DNA from: Actinomycetota bacterium
Lineage (GTDB): Bacteria; Actinomycetota; Actinomycetes; Actinomycetales; Microbacteriaceae
Assembly: GCA_018268515.1 (NCBI GenBank)
Contig: JAFDWK010000032.1
Span: 1 to 45,278, forward strand
Length of the DNA stretch: 45,278 nt
Direction of reading: 5' to 3'
Shown: piece by piece, positions 15,764 to 25,303 of the stretch
Position numbering within the stretch: position 1 is the first letter of the stretch
How the letters are laid out: every line of letters begins with the position of its first letter
Program-made: the position numbers and the translations under genes
The notes under the pieces: model-generated
The model's database searches: none
Told to the model about the DNA's origin: nothing
What the model saw: the letters and a program-made list of their open reading frames with translations, nothing else

Positions 15764-16710
15764 CCGCCGATACCGCCGCGGCTCCCGCCGCATCCCGTGC
15801 CGGGTCGGAGCCTCGTGCTTCGGCCCGGGACGGGTCCTCCGGCAGGCGTGGGCCGGCGCGACTGCGCGCCGGCCTCGCCGCGGTCGGGCTCGTCCCGTTC
15901 GCGGCCTACCTGCTGCTGTTCCTCGTGCTGCCCACGGTCCTCGCGGTCGGCACCGGCTTCTTCACCCGCAACGGCGCGTTCACCTGGAGCAACGTCTCCG
16001 CCCTCTGGGATCCGACGGTGATGCTCACGTTCGCGAACAGCGCGGGGCTCTCCCTGCTCACCGCGGCGATCGGCGCGGTCGTCGGGGCCTTCGTCTGCTA
16101 CGCGCTGCTGGGCCTGCGCCCCGACAGCGGCGTGCGCACCGTGGTCGATGCCGCGAGCGGGGTGCTCGCGCAGACCGGCGGCGTGATGCTCGCGTTCATG
16201 TTCATCGCGACACTGGGCCTTCGCGGGGTCCTGACCGAGCTGCTCAAGAGCACCTTCGGCATCGACCTGTTCGCCGAGGGCCCGTGGATCTACGAGCTGC
16301 CCGGTCTGATCCTGCCCTACCTCTACTTCCAGATCCCGCTCATGGTCATCACGTTCATGCCCGCCCTGGAAGCGCTGAAGCCGCAGTGGGCCGAGGCGAA
16401 CCTCACGCTCGGCGGCACCCGCGCGAGCTTCTGGCTGCGGATCGGGATCCCCGTGCTCGCCCCGGCGTTCCTCGCGAGCTTCCTGCTGCTGTTCGCGAAC
16501 GCGTTCTCCTCCTACGCGACCGCGGCCGCTCTCGCGAGCCAGGGCTCGCAGATCGTGCCGCTGCAGATCCGCGCCGCGCTCACCAGCGAGACCGTGCTGG
16601 GTCGGGAGAACCTCGCCGGCGCCCTCGCGCTCGGCATGATCGTCGTGGTCGGCATCGTCATGTGGCTGTACTCGCTCGTCCAGCGCCGGGCAGCGAGGTG
16701 GCAGGCATGA
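15760..16710 (+). CDS. ABC transporter permease (first membrane subunit)
   Basis: 316 aa. A disordered, Ala/Arg-rich N-terminus (about 35 residues) precedes six hydrophobic segments of the BPD_transp_1 fold. The EAA-like loop is ALKPQWAEANLTLGGTRASFWLRI. The GTG start at 15760 overlaps the TGA of the binding-protein gene (GTGA) and fits the operon's coupling pattern. It pairs with the next permease to form the channel. Confidence 0.88.
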   Translation: MTADTAAAPAASRAGSEPRASARDGSSGRRGPARLRAGLAAVGLVPFAAYLLLFLVLPTVLAVGTGFFTRNGAFTWSNVSALWDPTVMLTFANSAGLSLLTAAIGAVVGAFVCYALLGLRPDSGVRTVVDAASGVLAQTGGVMLAFMFIATLGLRGVLTELLKSTFGIDLFAEGPWIYELPGLILPYLYFQIPLMVITFMPALEALKPQWAEANLTLGGTRASFWLRIGIPVLAPAFLASFLLLFANAFSSYATAAALASQGSQIVPLQIRAALTSETVLGRENLAGALALGMIVVVGIVMWLYSLVQRRAARWQA

Positions 16711-17504
16711 ACCGGCTCGCCCCTTCCGCCGCGACCCGCGGGATCATCGGGATCCTGATCGGCCTGTTCTTCCTCGTCCCGCTGGTCGCGACGCTCGCCT
16801 ACACGTTCCGCGGCGAGGACGGCGGGTTCACCCTCGCGCACTGGGCCGGCCTCGGCGACCCGGCGAAGGCGGCGCTCTACCAGCCGATCTGGACCGGGCT
16901 CGGCAACTCGCTGATCCTCGCGATCGTCACGGTGCTCATCGTGCTGCTCGTGCTCGCGCCGACCATGATCCTGGTGAACCTGCGCTTCCCGCGGCTCCGT
17001 CCGTTCTTCGAGTTCGTGGTGCTGCTGCCCATCTCGATCCCGGCGATCGTCCTCGTGGTCGGCCTCACCCCGATCTACCTGCAGATCGGGCGTTCGCTCG
17101 GTACCGGCGCGTGGACCCTCGCGTTCGCCTACGGCATCACCGTGCTGCCGTTCGCGTACCGGTCCATCCAGGCGTCGATCGACGCGATCGACATGACCAC
17201 GCTCGCCGAGGCGGCCCGATCGCTCGGCGCGGGCTGGATGACGGTCGTGCTGCGCGTGCTCGCGCCGAACCTGCGCCAGGGTCTGCTGGCCGCATCGCTC
17301 CTGTCCATCGCGGTCGTGCTCGGCGAGTTCACGATCGCCTCGCTGCTGAACCGCGATGTGCTGCAGACCGCACTCGTGGTCGTGCAGAAGCAGGACGGCT
17401 GGGCCCCGGCGATGTTCGCCCTGATGGCGCTGACGTTCAGCTTCCTCCTGCTCCTCATCATCGGCGCCGCCGCACGCGGCCGCTCCGGAAAGGCCGGTTC
17501 ATGA
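16707..17504 (+). CDS. ABC transporter permease (second membrane subunit)
   Basis: 265 aa, six predicted membrane helices, BPD_transp_1 fold of the PotC/FbpB type. The EAA loop is TTLAEAARSLGAGWMTVVLRV. The ATG overlaps the previous stop (ATGA). The motif AFAYGITVLPFAYRSIQASID fits permeases of polyamine, iron and aminophosphonate importers. Confidence 0.88.
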   Translation: MNRLAPSAATRGIIGILIGLFFLVPLVATLAYTFRGEDGGFTLAHWAGLGDPAKAALYQPIWTGLGNSLILAIVTVLIVLLVLAPTMILVNLRFPRLRPFFEFVVLLPISIPAIVLVVGLTPIYLQIGRSLGTGAWTLAFAYGITVLPFAYRSIQASIDAIDMTTLAEAARSLGAGWMTVVLRVLAPNLRQGLLAASLLSIAVVLGEFTIASLLNRDVLQTALVVVQKQDGWAPAMFALMALTFSFLLLLIIGAAARGRSGKAGS

Positions 17505-18604
17505 GCGATATCGCGCTCCCCCGCACCGCGGACAACTCCCTGCTCGCCGACCACTCGGACGGCACCGCGCCTTTCAGCAGCTCCGTGCAGTTCGACGGCA
17601 TCGTGAAGAGCTACGGTCGCACCCCGGTGCTGCACGGGATCGACCTCGACATCGCGCCGGGCGAGTTCGTCTCGCTCCTGGGCCCTTCCGGCTGCGGCAA
17701 GACCACCCTGCTGCGCGTGCTCGCCGGGCTCGAGGTCGCCGACGGCGGCGCCGTGCTGCTGGGCGGCAAGGACGTGTCGGGCGTCCCGACGAACAAGCGC
17801 GACCTGGGCATGGTGTTCCAGTCGTACTCGCTGTTCCCGCACCTGCGCGTCGTGGACAACACGGCGTTCGGCCTCCGCCGACGCCGGGTGTCCAGGTCCG
17901 AGGCCCGGGGACGCGCGCTCGACGCGCTGGCCCTGGTCGGCCTCGAGGCGCACGCCGACAAGTTCCCGCACCAGCTCTCCGGCGGGCAGCAGCAGCGGGT
18001 GGCGCTCGCCCGCGCGCTCGTGACCGAGCCCCGCGTGCTGCTGCTGGACGAGCCGCTCTCCGCACTCGACGCCAAGGTACGGGTACAGCTGCGCGACGAG
18101 ATCCGCCGGTTGCAGCTGCGTCTCGGCATCACGACCGTCTTCGTCACGCACGATCAGGAGGAGGCGCTCAGCGTCTCCGACCGCATCGCGGTCATGAACG
18201 CGGGCCGGATCGATCAGATCGGCACTCCGGAGGAGCTCTACCTGCGCCCGGCGACGGCGCACGTCGCCGCGTTCGTGGGCCTTTCCAGCGTGGTGCGCGG
18301 ACTCGCCGACGGTGCGACCGTGCGGGTCTGGGGCACCGAGATGCCCCTGCAGCTGCCCGCGACCGGCGAGGTCGACGTGCTCCTGCGACCCGAGAACGTG
18401 CGGCTGGTCGGGCCCGCCGGCGCGGCCGTGACGGGGACCGTCGAGGAGAGCATGTTCCTGGGCAGCATGCGCCGCACGCTCGTGCGCACCGAGGACGGTC
18501 TGCTGGTCCGGGTGCAGCATGCGGCGCGGATCCGCCCCGCCTACGGCGACCTCGTCGGGCTCGCGGTCGACCCGGAACCGGTGGCCGTGCGGCGCACCTC
18601 CTAG
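17501..18604 (+). CDS. ABC transporter ATP-binding protein with TOBE domain
   Basis: 367 aa. Walker A GPSGCGKTT is at residues 61-69, the Q-loop is MVFQSYSLFPHL, the signature is [15 protein letters not shown], and Walker B is LLLDEPLSALDAKVR. The H-loop VTHDQEEAL is followed by a C-terminal TOBE-like domain (about 265-365, EVDVLLRPENVRL). This is the CUT1/PotA-like architecture used with the two permeases above. The ATG overlaps the previous stop. The TAG stop lies in the first unit of a 23-bp tandem repeat, and the convergent esterase uses the last unit for its own stop. Confidence 0.92.
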   Translation: MSDIALPRTADNSLLADHSDGTAPFSSSVQFDGIVKSYGRTPVLHGIDLDIAPGEFVSLLGPSGCGKTTLLRVLAGLEVADGGAVLLGGKDVSGVPTNKRDLGMVFQSYSLFPHLRVVDNTAFGLRRRRVSRSEARGRALDALALVGLEAHADKFPHQLSGGQQQRVALARALVTEPRVLLLDEPLSALDAKVRVQLRDEIRRLQLRLGITTVFVTHDQEEALSVSDRIAVMNAGRIDQIGTPEELYLRPATAHVAAFVGLSSVVRGLADGATVRVWGTEMPLQLPATGEVDVLLRPENVRLVGPAGAAVTGTVEESMFLGSMRRTLVRTEDGLLVRVQHAARIRPAYGDLVGLAVDPEPVAVRRTS

Positions 18605-18657
18605 CCCGCGGGCGGCGCACCTCCTAGCCCGCGGGCGGCGCACCTCCTAGCCCGCGG
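18589..18657. repeat. Three identical 23-bp tandem repeats spanning two convergent gene ends
   Basis: The unit GCGGCGCACCTCCTAGCCCGCGG occurs at 18589-18611, 18612-18634 and 18635-18657, with part of a fourth. Each unit contains CTAG, which reads as a TAG stop on both strands. Unit 1 stops the plus-strand ATPase gene; unit 3 stops the minus-strand esterase. All copies are identical, which suggests a recent or unstable expansion. Confidence 0.95.
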
Positions 18658-19642
18658 GCGGCGCGAGCCCGAGGTGCGGGAACAGCGCGCCGAAGGTCAT
18701 CAGCAGTCCCTCGGGGAGCGAGCCCACGTGGTCCTCTCCGGGCACGCTGAACACCTGCGTCTGGAAGCCCGCCGATGTGGTGATCTGCGCAGCCAGCGCC
18801 ACCTGCTCGGTGAAGAACGGATCCTGATCCCCTGCCGCGAAGACCGCCACGTGGCCGTCGAACCGGCCCGCGTTCAGCGCCGCCCTGGCTGCGGGCTTGG
18901 CCGCCTCGTAGGCGTTGTCGTCGCCGTCGAAGACCTGCTGCAGCACCTCGTCGGGGAACTCGGTGCCCTGGTACGACTCCCCGGCGATGCTCACGATGTT
19001 GCCCCACAGGCCCGGATCCGACACGCCCCACTCCAGAGCACAGCCGCCGCCGTTCGAGAACCCCGCGATGGTCCACTCCGACGGGCTGGGCAGCACCCGC
19101 AGGTGGCTGCGCGCCCACGCCGGGATGTCCTTCGTGAAGTACGTCTCCACCCCGCCGTAGGCCGCGGAGTCCACGCACGCCGGGTTCTCGTCCTCCGAGC
19201 CCAGCTGGTCGGCGACGATCACGATCGGGGCGAGCCCCCGGTTCTCGGCGGCGAGCTGATCCATCGCGGTCTGGATGGAGGACGGATCCGGATCCCCGGG
19301 CTGCCCCATCATGAACACCACGAGCGGCAGTGCCGGCGGGTCGGGCACGAGGGCGGCGGGCGGCAGGTAGAGCGACGCGTCACGCGGCGCGAACCCCGCG
19401 GAGGACGGGATCCGTTCGGCCCCGGTCAGCAGCGTCACGGTGCCGTGCGCGGGCATCCCCGCAGGCGGCTTCCAGGATTCGAAGAGCGCTCCGGCGGGCG
19501 CCGTGCCCAGCGCGGACGGCTCCGGGCGTGCGGCCGGAGCGGGGCGCCCGAAGGCGCCGAGCGCGACGGTCAGCACCCCCGCCAGGAGCAGGAGGATGAG
19601 CGCCCGGGCACGGCGCCCGGTGCGCGTCATGGAAGAGGACAT
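18647..19642 (-). CDS. Membrane-anchored alpha/beta-hydrolase esterase, copy 1
   Basis: 331 aa. An N-terminal anchor (RALILLLLAGVLTVALGAF) precedes an exported esterase domain of the Esterase D/mycolyltransferase type. The nucleophile elbow is GFSNGGG, and a C-terminal GEDHVG supplies the His. The sequence is a clear paralogue of the 22226-23530 protein: both share SAGFAPRDASLYLPPAAL-like and APIVIVADQLG segments and the YGGVETYFTKDIP / YFNTDIP motif. The start is ATG 19642, with AGGAGG 10 nt upstream. It is downstream of the DUF2156 gene on the same strand (121-nt gap). Likely substrates are acylated cell-envelope lipids, possibly aminoacyl-lipids; this is inference. Confidence 0.82.
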   Translation of the reverse strand: MSSSMTRTGRRARALILLLLAGVLTVALGAFGRPAPAARPEPSALGTAPAGALFESWKPPAGMPAHGTVTLLTGAERIPSSAGFAPRDASLYLPPAALVPDPPALPLVVFMMGQPGDPDPSSIQTAMDQLAAENRGLAPIVIVADQLGSEDENPACVDSAAYGGVETYFTKDIPAWARSHLRVLPSPSEWTIAGFSNGGGCALEWGVSDPGLWGNIVSIAGESYQGTEFPDEVLQQVFDGDDNAYEAAKPAARAALNAGRFDGHVAVFAAGDQDPFFTEQVALAAQITTSAGFQTQVFSVPGEDHVGSLPEGLLMTFGALFPHLGLAPPAG

Positions 19643-19763
19643 ACCGCTTTCGCCTCCTGAACCTGCGTGCGCCCATCGTAGCCGCGCACCCTGAGCGGCT
19701 CCGCCCTGCATGGCGGGCGACGCAACCGGTCGCGCCCGGTCGCGCCCGAGCCGCCGGTGCGGG

Positions 19764-22229
19764 TCAGCCCGCGAGAGAGCGCGCCAGCGCCATGTACTCG
19801 GCCGGCGACGCGTTCGGCAGGTAGGCGCGACCGATCGCGAGCCCGATCGCCGGCAGCTGGCTGTTGTCGGCGTAGAACAGGTGCATCGGGCGGTACTCCG
19901 GGTTGAACTTGCCCTTGTACCGCAGCAGCGAGGCGAAGCCGTAGGCGGGCTCGAGCACCCGGCTCAGCCAGCCCAGCAGCCGGGTGATCCCCGGATCCGC
20001 GTCGGCGCCGCCGTCGACCGTCTGGGCGAGCGGCGCCCCCGACAGGCTCATCACCTCGAGGCCCTGCTCCTTCATGTGCAGGGCGGCCGAGGCGATCGCG
20101 AACTCCATGACGCCCGGCATCGCGCCGTCGGCGCGGCGCATGAAGTCGAGGGTGCGCCCGATCAGCTCCCCCTCCCGCCACACCGGCATCCAGCTCGTCA
20201 CGGCCTGCAGCTCGCCCTCGGGACCGATCGCGAGCAGGATCTCGACATCCGGATCCCGGAGCTCCTCCATCCCGCCCAGGGTGAAGCGCATCTCTGGCAG
20301 CGCCTTCTCCGCGATCCACTGCTCGCTGAGGGCGTCCAGCTGGGCGACGAGACCCGCCGGCAGCTGCTCCCATGTGGTCCACAGCGTGGTGAGCCCGTCG
20401 CGCTGACCGCGGTTGTAGGGCTGACGCACCTTGGTCCACACCTTGCCCGTCAGCTCGAACCGCTCCAGAGGCACGACGGTCTCCTCGGCCACGGAGATGC
20501 TCTTCCAGCCCAGGTTGCGGAACTCCGGCGCGAACTCCTCGTGCGTGCTGTAGAAGACCGGCGTCCAGGCGTTCGCATCGCAGAAGTCCAGGAAGCCGCG
20601 GATGGTGTTGGCCCTGTCGCCAGGCGTGCACACCGGATCCCCCACGGCGATCGCGATGTCGTTCACGACCCGGTAGGCGACCGCACCGCGGCCGTCCGCC
20701 GTGAACCAGTGCTCGTTGCCCTCCCAGGTGCCCATGAACCCCAGCGTGCCGCCGTCCGTGGTGCGCAGCTGGGTGCGGAAGCGCTCCGCGTGGTCCGCCG
20801 TCTTGCGCGAGCGCCCGAGCAGCAGGCCGATCATCGCGATGGCGAAGACCAGCCAGAACAGCGCGCCGACGTCGCGGTGCAGCACCAGTCCGAGCCCGGT
20901 GAGCGGGGTGTGCCCGCTCGGGTGTCCGATGATCGTGGGCAGGAACCGGCGCAGCGTGGTCAGCAGTGCGGGCAAGAACGAGGGCGAGTGCGAGACCGCG
21001 GTCACCAGGATCATGTTCGTCGCGGTCAGCACGACGAAGGCGATCCCGATCGTGAGCGAGAACCGGCGCACTGCAGCGCGCGACGCACGCACCGCGAACC
21101 GGCGGTGCGTGACCGCGAGCAGGATGCACATCCCGACCGGGATGAGGATCGCCAGCACCGAGAACCCGGGGAACTGCCGGTCGATCTCGACCAGGTCGGT
21201 CGGCTCCTTGAGCGAGCGCGCCGCGACGCTGAGGCCGGTGAGCAGCGCCATCACGGCGTTCACGCCGATCGCGAGGAACCAGGCCGCCCGGCGTCCCGAG
21301 CGCAGCCCCCACGCGGCGACGAGGCTGAGCAGCAGCGGCACGAGGCTCATCAGCACCACGCCCGTGCCGGCGGCGACCGCGGCGGTCACTCCGGCGACGC
21401 AGTGCGCGGAGGCGTTGTTCTGCGCGCAGGCGTCGGTGATGCCCGAGATGTCCACGCCTCGCAGGCCCGCCACCACGGGGGCGAGCGGGCCGATGCCGAC
21501 GCCCGTGAGCAGCACGATCAGCGGTCCGAGGCCGGTGACGGCGACCATGGCCGCGACGAGGGTCCGGGTCTCGTGATAGGAGCTGCGGTACCAGGCGGGA
21601 CGCGGCCGGCCGCTGGTGAGGATCACGCCGAGCACGAGGCCGGCGAGCGCGGCCAGCAGACGGTACACGCTGTCGGCATCGCCGCCGTAAAGGGTGAACG
21701 TCACCAGCAGGGACAGACCGATCAGCCGGATCCGGCGACGGTACAGCGCGGGGGCGTAGGCGCTGCCGGCGAGCACGGCGCCGAGGATGCCGATCGACGG
21801 ATCGAAGACCACGCCGCGGGAGTCGATGCGCGCCCACACCTGACCCCAGGACCACGCGAGCGACTGGATCCCGACGCCGAGGAGCACACCGAGCACCCCC
21901 GTCACCAGGAAGGAGGCGATGGCGCGCCAGGTGCCCATCAGCCGCTCCGCATAGGCCAGCAGCGTGAGCGCGAGCGCCAGTGCCAGCAGCAGGCCGCCCC
22001 AGGAGTTCGGCACCAGCAGCGTGGTCACCGGAGTCCACCACTGCCGCTCCCGGCCCAGCACCAGCGGGCTGACGCCGAGGCCCACCGGGTGCCTGCCCCG
22101 CAGCGTGCCGAGGGCGAGCCCCGAGATCACGAGAAGCACGCTCAGCGCCACCGCGAACGGGTGCCGCCGCACGTAGCGCACGACCCTGCGCGAGACGGCT
22201 CGTGCCGTCTCCCCCACCGAGATGCTCAT
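19764..22229 (-). CDS. Large DUF2156 protein: degenerate rhomboid-like domain, membrane region and MprF-like aminoacyl-transferase
   Basis: 821 aa. Residues about 1-210 look like a rhomboid membrane domain (WWTPVTTLLVPNSWGGLLL, AYAERLMGTWRAIASF). The usual GxSG has become DPSIGILG and the sixth helix (RLLAALAGLVLGVIL) lacks the catalytic His, so protease activity is unlikely. Several more helices follow to about 480. The C-terminal third is the DUF2156/LPG-synthetase fold (GGTLGFMGTWEGNEHWF, VNDIAIAVGDPVC, YKGKFNPEYRPMHLFY). MprF-type enzymes use aminoacyl-tRNA to modify phosphatidylglycerol or diacylglycerol and some flip the product. The ATG overlaps the stop of the upstream esterase (ATGA). 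Which amino acid is transferred is unknown. Confidence 0.85.
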   Translation of the reverse strand: MSISVGETARAVSRRVVRYVRRHPFAVALSVLLVISGLALGTLRGRHPVGLGVSPLVLGRERQWWTPVTTLLVPNSWGGLLLALALALTLLAYAERLMGTWRAIASFLVTGVLGVLLGVGIQSLAWSWGQVWARIDSRGVVFDPSIGILGAVLAGSAYAPALYRRRIRLIGLSLLVTFTLYGGDADSVYRLLAALAGLVLGVILTSGRPRPAWYRSSYHETRTLVAAMVAVTGLGPLIVLLTGVGIGPLAPVVAGLRGVDISGITDACAQNNASAHCVAGVTAAVAAGTGVVLMSLVPLLLSLVAAWGLRSGRRAAWFLAIGVNAVMALLTGLSVAARSLKEPTDLVEIDRQFPGFSVLAILIPVGMCILLAVTHRRFAVRASRAAVRRFSLTIGIAFVVLTATNMILVTAVSHSPSFLPALLTTLRRFLPTIIGHPSGHTPLTGLGLVLHRDVGALFWLVFAIAMIGLLLGRSRKTADHAERFRTQLRTTDGGTLGFMGTWEGNEHWFTADGRGAVAYRVVNDIAIAVGDPVCTPGDRANTIRGFLDFCDANAWTPVFYSTHEEFAPEFRNLGWKSISVAEETVVPLERFELTGKVWTKVRQPYNRGQRDGLTTLWTTWEQLPAGLVAQLDALSEQWIAEKALPEMRFTLGGMEELRDPDVEILLAIGPEGELQAVTSWMPVWREGELIGRTLDFMRRADGAMPGVMEFAIASAALHMKEQGLEVMSLSGAPLAQTVDGGADADPGITRLLGWLSRVLEPAYGFASLLRYKGKFNPEYRPMHLFYADNSQLPAIGLAIGRAYLPNASPAEYMALARSLAG

Positions 22230-23530
22230 CCTGCCGCCAATCCCCACCGCGGATACAGTACCGAGAACGCCTCGGAGAGACCTCCGTACAGGCCGGGTCC
22301 GCTGTGCGTCGCGTTGGGGATCAGGTGGAACGTGGTGTGGAACCCGGCCGACTCGGCCAGGTCGGCGGCGGTGCGGTTGGCGGGGCCGTACTTCTTGTCG
22401 AGCCCGCCGGCCGAGAAGACCGCCCAGTGGTCGGTGTACGCCCCGGCGTTGTCCCGGAGGATCGCCTCGGGCTTGTTGGCGTCGAAGGCCGCCTGGTCTC
22501 CGCCGTACACGGGCTTCAGCACCGACGCGGGGTCGGCGAAGCCCGCCCAGGGCTCACCGGAGGTGTTGGCGATGTTCCCCCAGATGTCGGGGTGACGGGC
22601 TCCGTACATGAAGGCGCAGGCGCCGCCGTTCGAATAGCCGGCGATGGTCCAGTGCTTCGGGTCGGGGAGGACGCGCAGGTGGGTGCGGATCCAGTTCGGG
22701 ATGTCGGTGTTGAAGTACGTCTCGACGCCGCCGTACGTCTTGGAGTCCACGCAGCCGGGATTCTGGGTCTGCGTGCCGAGCTGATCGGCGACGATGACGA
22801 TCGGCGCGAGGCCATGGTGCTTGGCGGCGAAGCCGTTCAGCACACCGGCGACCGCGCGCGGGTTCGGGCTGCCGGGCAGGCCCATCATCAGCACCATCAC
22901 GGGCAGGGCCGGCGGGTCCTTGACGAGTGCCGCGGGCGGCAGGTAGATGCTCGCGTCCCTCGGTGCGAAGCCCGCCGTGGAGGGGATCCGGACATTGCCG
23001 GACAGCACGCGGGTCTCCCCGCTCTTGTGCATGCCCGCGGGGGCATGCCACGTCCTGTAGAGCGGCGTGGTCGGCGCCGGGGTCGTCAGCGGCGAGGCGA
23101 ACCCGCTCGCGCTGGCCAGGGTGTTGACGCCGAGGAGCTCGCTCAGGGAGCGATCCAGTCCGAACGCCTGGTTGATGCCGAGGAACATCGACAGCACCGC
23201 GGTGATGATCGTGATCATGCCGATCACCTTCTGCCACCAGCGCGAGCGCCAGAGGCTCACGATCGACAGGCCCAGCAGGGCGAAGCCGCCCGTCGTCCAC
23301 CACTTCACGTTCGGGGGCATCGGCAGCTCGAATGCGCGGGTCGCATCTGCCCAGACCACGAGGAGCCAGCCCAGCAGCGCCCCGACGACGATCCCGATCC
23401 CGGCGCGCACGATCCAGCGCCGTCGCAGCGGACGGATCAGCAGCGCGATCGCACCGGCGCCCGCCAGGATCCAGATCGTCCACGGCACCGGGCCGTCGAC
23501 AAGATCGAGCTCCAGCAGCCAGCGCAGCAT
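22226..23530 (-). CDS. Membrane-anchored alpha/beta-hydrolase esterase, copy 2
   Basis: 434 aa. Four N-terminal hydrophobic helices (about 15-125) replace the single anchor of copy 1. The exported hydrolase part has the nucleophile elbow GYSNGGA and a C-terminal His in PNATHSGPG. SAGFHTTFHLIPNATH fits the Esterase D/mycolyltransferase class. It is the first gene of the three-gene lipid module and overlaps the DUF2156 start by 4 nt. In other bacteria hydrolases next to MprF-like genes remove aminoacyl groups from phosphatidylglycerol (for example AhyD), so a similar editing role is plausible here. Confidence 0.82.
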   Translation of the reverse strand: MLRWLLELDLVDGPVPWTIWILAGAGAIALLIRPLRRRWIVRAGIGIVVGALLGWLLVVWADATRAFELPMPPNVKWWTTGGFALLGLSIVSLWRSRWWQKVIGMITIITAVLSMFLGINQAFGLDRSLSELLGVNTLASASGFASPLTTPAPTTPLYRTWHAPAGMHKSGETRVLSGNVRIPSTAGFAPRDASIYLPPAALVKDPPALPVMVLMMGLPGSPNPRAVAGVLNGFAAKHHGLAPIVIVADQLGTQTQNPGCVDSKTYGGVETYFNTDIPNWIRTHLRVLPDPKHWTIAGYSNGGACAFMYGARHPDIWGNIANTSGEPWAGFADPASVLKPVYGGDQAAFDANKPEAILRDNAGAYTDHWAVFSAGGLDKKYGPANRTAADLAESAGFHTTFHLIPNATHSGPGLYGGLSEAFSVLYPRWGLAAG

Positions 23531-23667
23531 GGGGACCTTCGCTCTCCCGCCCCCGGGCGGTGGCGACCCCCCATCGTATTCGGTGCCTGCTCGGCGAAAT
23601 CGGTATGCGCACTATGGCCGAGCTTGGAGGATCCTATGATCCTGTGCGGCGGCGGATAGGGGATGCG

Positions 23668-23708
23668 CCTGCCGCCGCCTCGGACGCGGGTCCTGAGGCG
23701 GCGGCGGG
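23668..23708 (-). terminator. Strong GC hairpin after the amino acid importer operon
   Basis: CCTGCCGCCGCCTC (23668-23681) pairs with 23695-23708 at 13 of 14 positions around a 13-nt loop, 32 nt beyond the stop of the ATPase gene at 23740. There is no T-run. It is a likely transcription end. Confidence 0.6.
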
Positions 23709-23739
23709 ATCGATGCGTCGGTTCGCGGTCGGAGCCGGC

Positions 23740-24495
23740 TCAGAGCACGCGCGAGAGGAAGTCCTTCGTGCGCTGATGCTGCGGGTTCGCCAGGACCTCG
23801 CGGGGGTCGCCCTCCTCGAGGATGTGCCCGCCGTCCATGAAGATCAGGCGGGAGCCGACCTCCCGCGCGAAGCCCATCTCGTGGGTGACCACCATCATGG
23901 TCATGCCCTCGTCGGCAAGGGTGCGCATCACCTGCAGCACCTCGCCCACGAGCTCGGGGTCCAGCGCCGAGGTGGGCTCGTCGAAGAGCATCATGTCGGG
24001 GTTCATGCACAGCGACCGCGCGATGGCGACGCGCTGCTGCTGACCGCCGGAGAGGTGGCTGGGGTAGGCGTCGGCCTTGTGCGCCATGCCCACGCGCTCC
24101 AGCATCTCCCGGGCGACCTTCTCCGCCTCCGCCTTGGAGCGCTTCTTCACCTGGCGCTGGGCGATCGTCAGGTTGCCGAGCACGCTCATGTGCGGGAACA
24201 GGTTGAAGCTCTGGAACACCATGCCGATGCGGGCCCGCACGCGGTCGATGGCCGCCTCGGGATCGGTGATGTCGATCCCCTCGATGAGGATCTTCCCGCC
24301 GGTCGGCTCCTCCAGCATGTTCACCGAGCGCAGCAGCGTCGACTTCCCGGATCCGGAGGGCCCGATCACGCAGACGACCTCGCCGGCGTGCACGGTCAGG
24401 TCGATGCCCTTGAGCACCTCGTTGTTCCCGTAGTGCTTGACCAGCTGCCGGATGTCGATCGCGGGGGCGTTCAGATTGATCAGGTCGGTGCTCAT
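23740..24495 (-). CDS. Polar amino acid ABC transporter ATP-binding protein
   Basis: 251 aa. Walker [10 protein letters not shown] is at residues 45-53, followed by the family hallmark [14 protein letters not shown]. The Q-loop is [12 protein letters not shown], the signature [15 protein letters not shown], Walker [17 protein letters not shown], and the H-loop [12 protein letters not shown]. This is the GlnQ/GluA/ArtP subfamily. The ATG (GAGGGAACG upstream) overlaps the permease stop, so translation is coupled. Confidence 0.93.
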   Translation of the reverse strand: MSTDLINLNAPAIDIRQLVKHYGNNEVLKGIDLTVHAGEVVCVIGPSGSGKSTLLRSVNMLEEPTGGKILIEGIDITDPEAAIDRVRARIGMVFQSFNLFPHMSVLGNLTIAQRQVKKRSKAEAEKVAREMLERVGMAHKADAYPSHLSGGQQQRVAIARSLCMNPDMMLFDEPTSALDPELVGEVLQVMRTLADEGMTMMVVTHEMGFAREVGSRLIFMDGGHILEEGDPREVLANPQHQRTKDFLSRVL

Positions 24496-25283
24496 CGTTC
24501 CCTCGCCATCCGGCGCTCGAGCCATGCGGTGAACCGCGTGAGCGGAATCGTCACGATCAGATACAGGATCGCCGCCATCACGATCGGCGTCGCGTTCGCA
24601 TACGTGGACAGTCCGTTGCGGGCGTAGGTGGTCAGCTCGTAGGTGAGCGGCGTCGCCCCCGCGACGAAGAGCAGCGAGGTGTCCTTCAGCAGCAGCACGA
24701 ACTCGTTCGTGAGCGGCGGGATGATGATCCGGAAACCCTGGGGCAGCACGATGAAGAACGTGGTCTTCCCCGCCGACATGCCGAGCGACCGCGAGGCCTC
24801 GATCTGCCCCTTCGGGACGGCCTGGATCCCGGCGCGGATCGTCTCGGCCATGTAGGCCGAGGACACCACGATGAGGCCGAGCAGGCCGGCGCCGATCGGG
24901 CCGCCCGGGATCCTGACCTGCAGCGCGATCGGCAGCATGAATGCGAAGGCGAAGATCGTCATCAGGGCCGGGAGCCCGCGGAACAGCTCGATCCACGCGG
25001 TCGCGACCCAGCGGAACGGCGGGATGCTGGACAGTTTCAGCAGCGCGAGGACGATGCCGAGGACGAGTCCGCCGGCGAACGCCTCGAGCGTGAACAGCAC
25101 CGTGTTCACCAGCCCCGTGGTCACGATGCCCGGGAGCATCTTCAGGGCGACCTCGGGGTTCGCGAACTGCTTGCCGACGGTCTTCCAGTCGGTCGCGACC
25201 GCCGCCCACACCAGGAGGGCGATGATCACGGCATAGACCGTGTAGTGGTAGATCCGCGTGCGGGTCTTCTTCTTCAGAGCCAT
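24492..25283 (-). CDS. Polar amino acid ABC transporter permease
   Basis: 263 aa with a basic N-terminus and about five to six helices of the HisMQ type (3-TMR). [21 protein letters not shown] and [14 protein letters not shown] are family motifs, and [18 protein letters not shown] is the EAA loop. Only one permease gene is present, so the channel is probably a homodimer. It starts 20 nt after the binding-protein stop. Confidence 0.92.
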   Translation of the reverse strand: MALKKKTRTRIYHYTVYAVIIALLVWAAVATDWKTVGKQFANPEVALKMLPGIVTTGLVNTVLFTLEAFAGGLVLGIVLALLKLSSIPPFRWVATAWIELFRGLPALMTIFAFAFMLPIALQVRIPGGPIGAGLLGLIVVSSAYMAETIRAGIQAVPKGQIEASRSLGMSAGKTTFFIVLPQGFRIIIPPLTNEFVLLLKDTSLLFVAGATPLTYELTTYARNGLSTYANATPIVMAAILYLIVTIPLTRFTAWLERRMARER

Positions 25284-25303
25284 CTCAGTCGGTCAGGCCG
25301 GCA

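Noticed and set aside
14618..18604. Second phosphonate (phnSTUV-type) importer
   Set aside because: The architecture would allow it, but iron, thiamine and polyamine importers look the same and no ligand residues settle it, so no symbol was given.
18589..18657. CRISPR-like repeat array
   Set aside because: The 23-bp units are directly tandem without spacers, and no cas genes are present.
19710..22595. 961-codon open frame opposite the DUF2156 gene
   Set aside because: Low-complexity Arg/Glu/His-rich translation; the minus-strand protein has clear domains.
18647..23530. The two esterases as a recent duplication or assembly error
   Set aside because: They are clearly related but diverged, with different membrane anchors, so the duplication is old.
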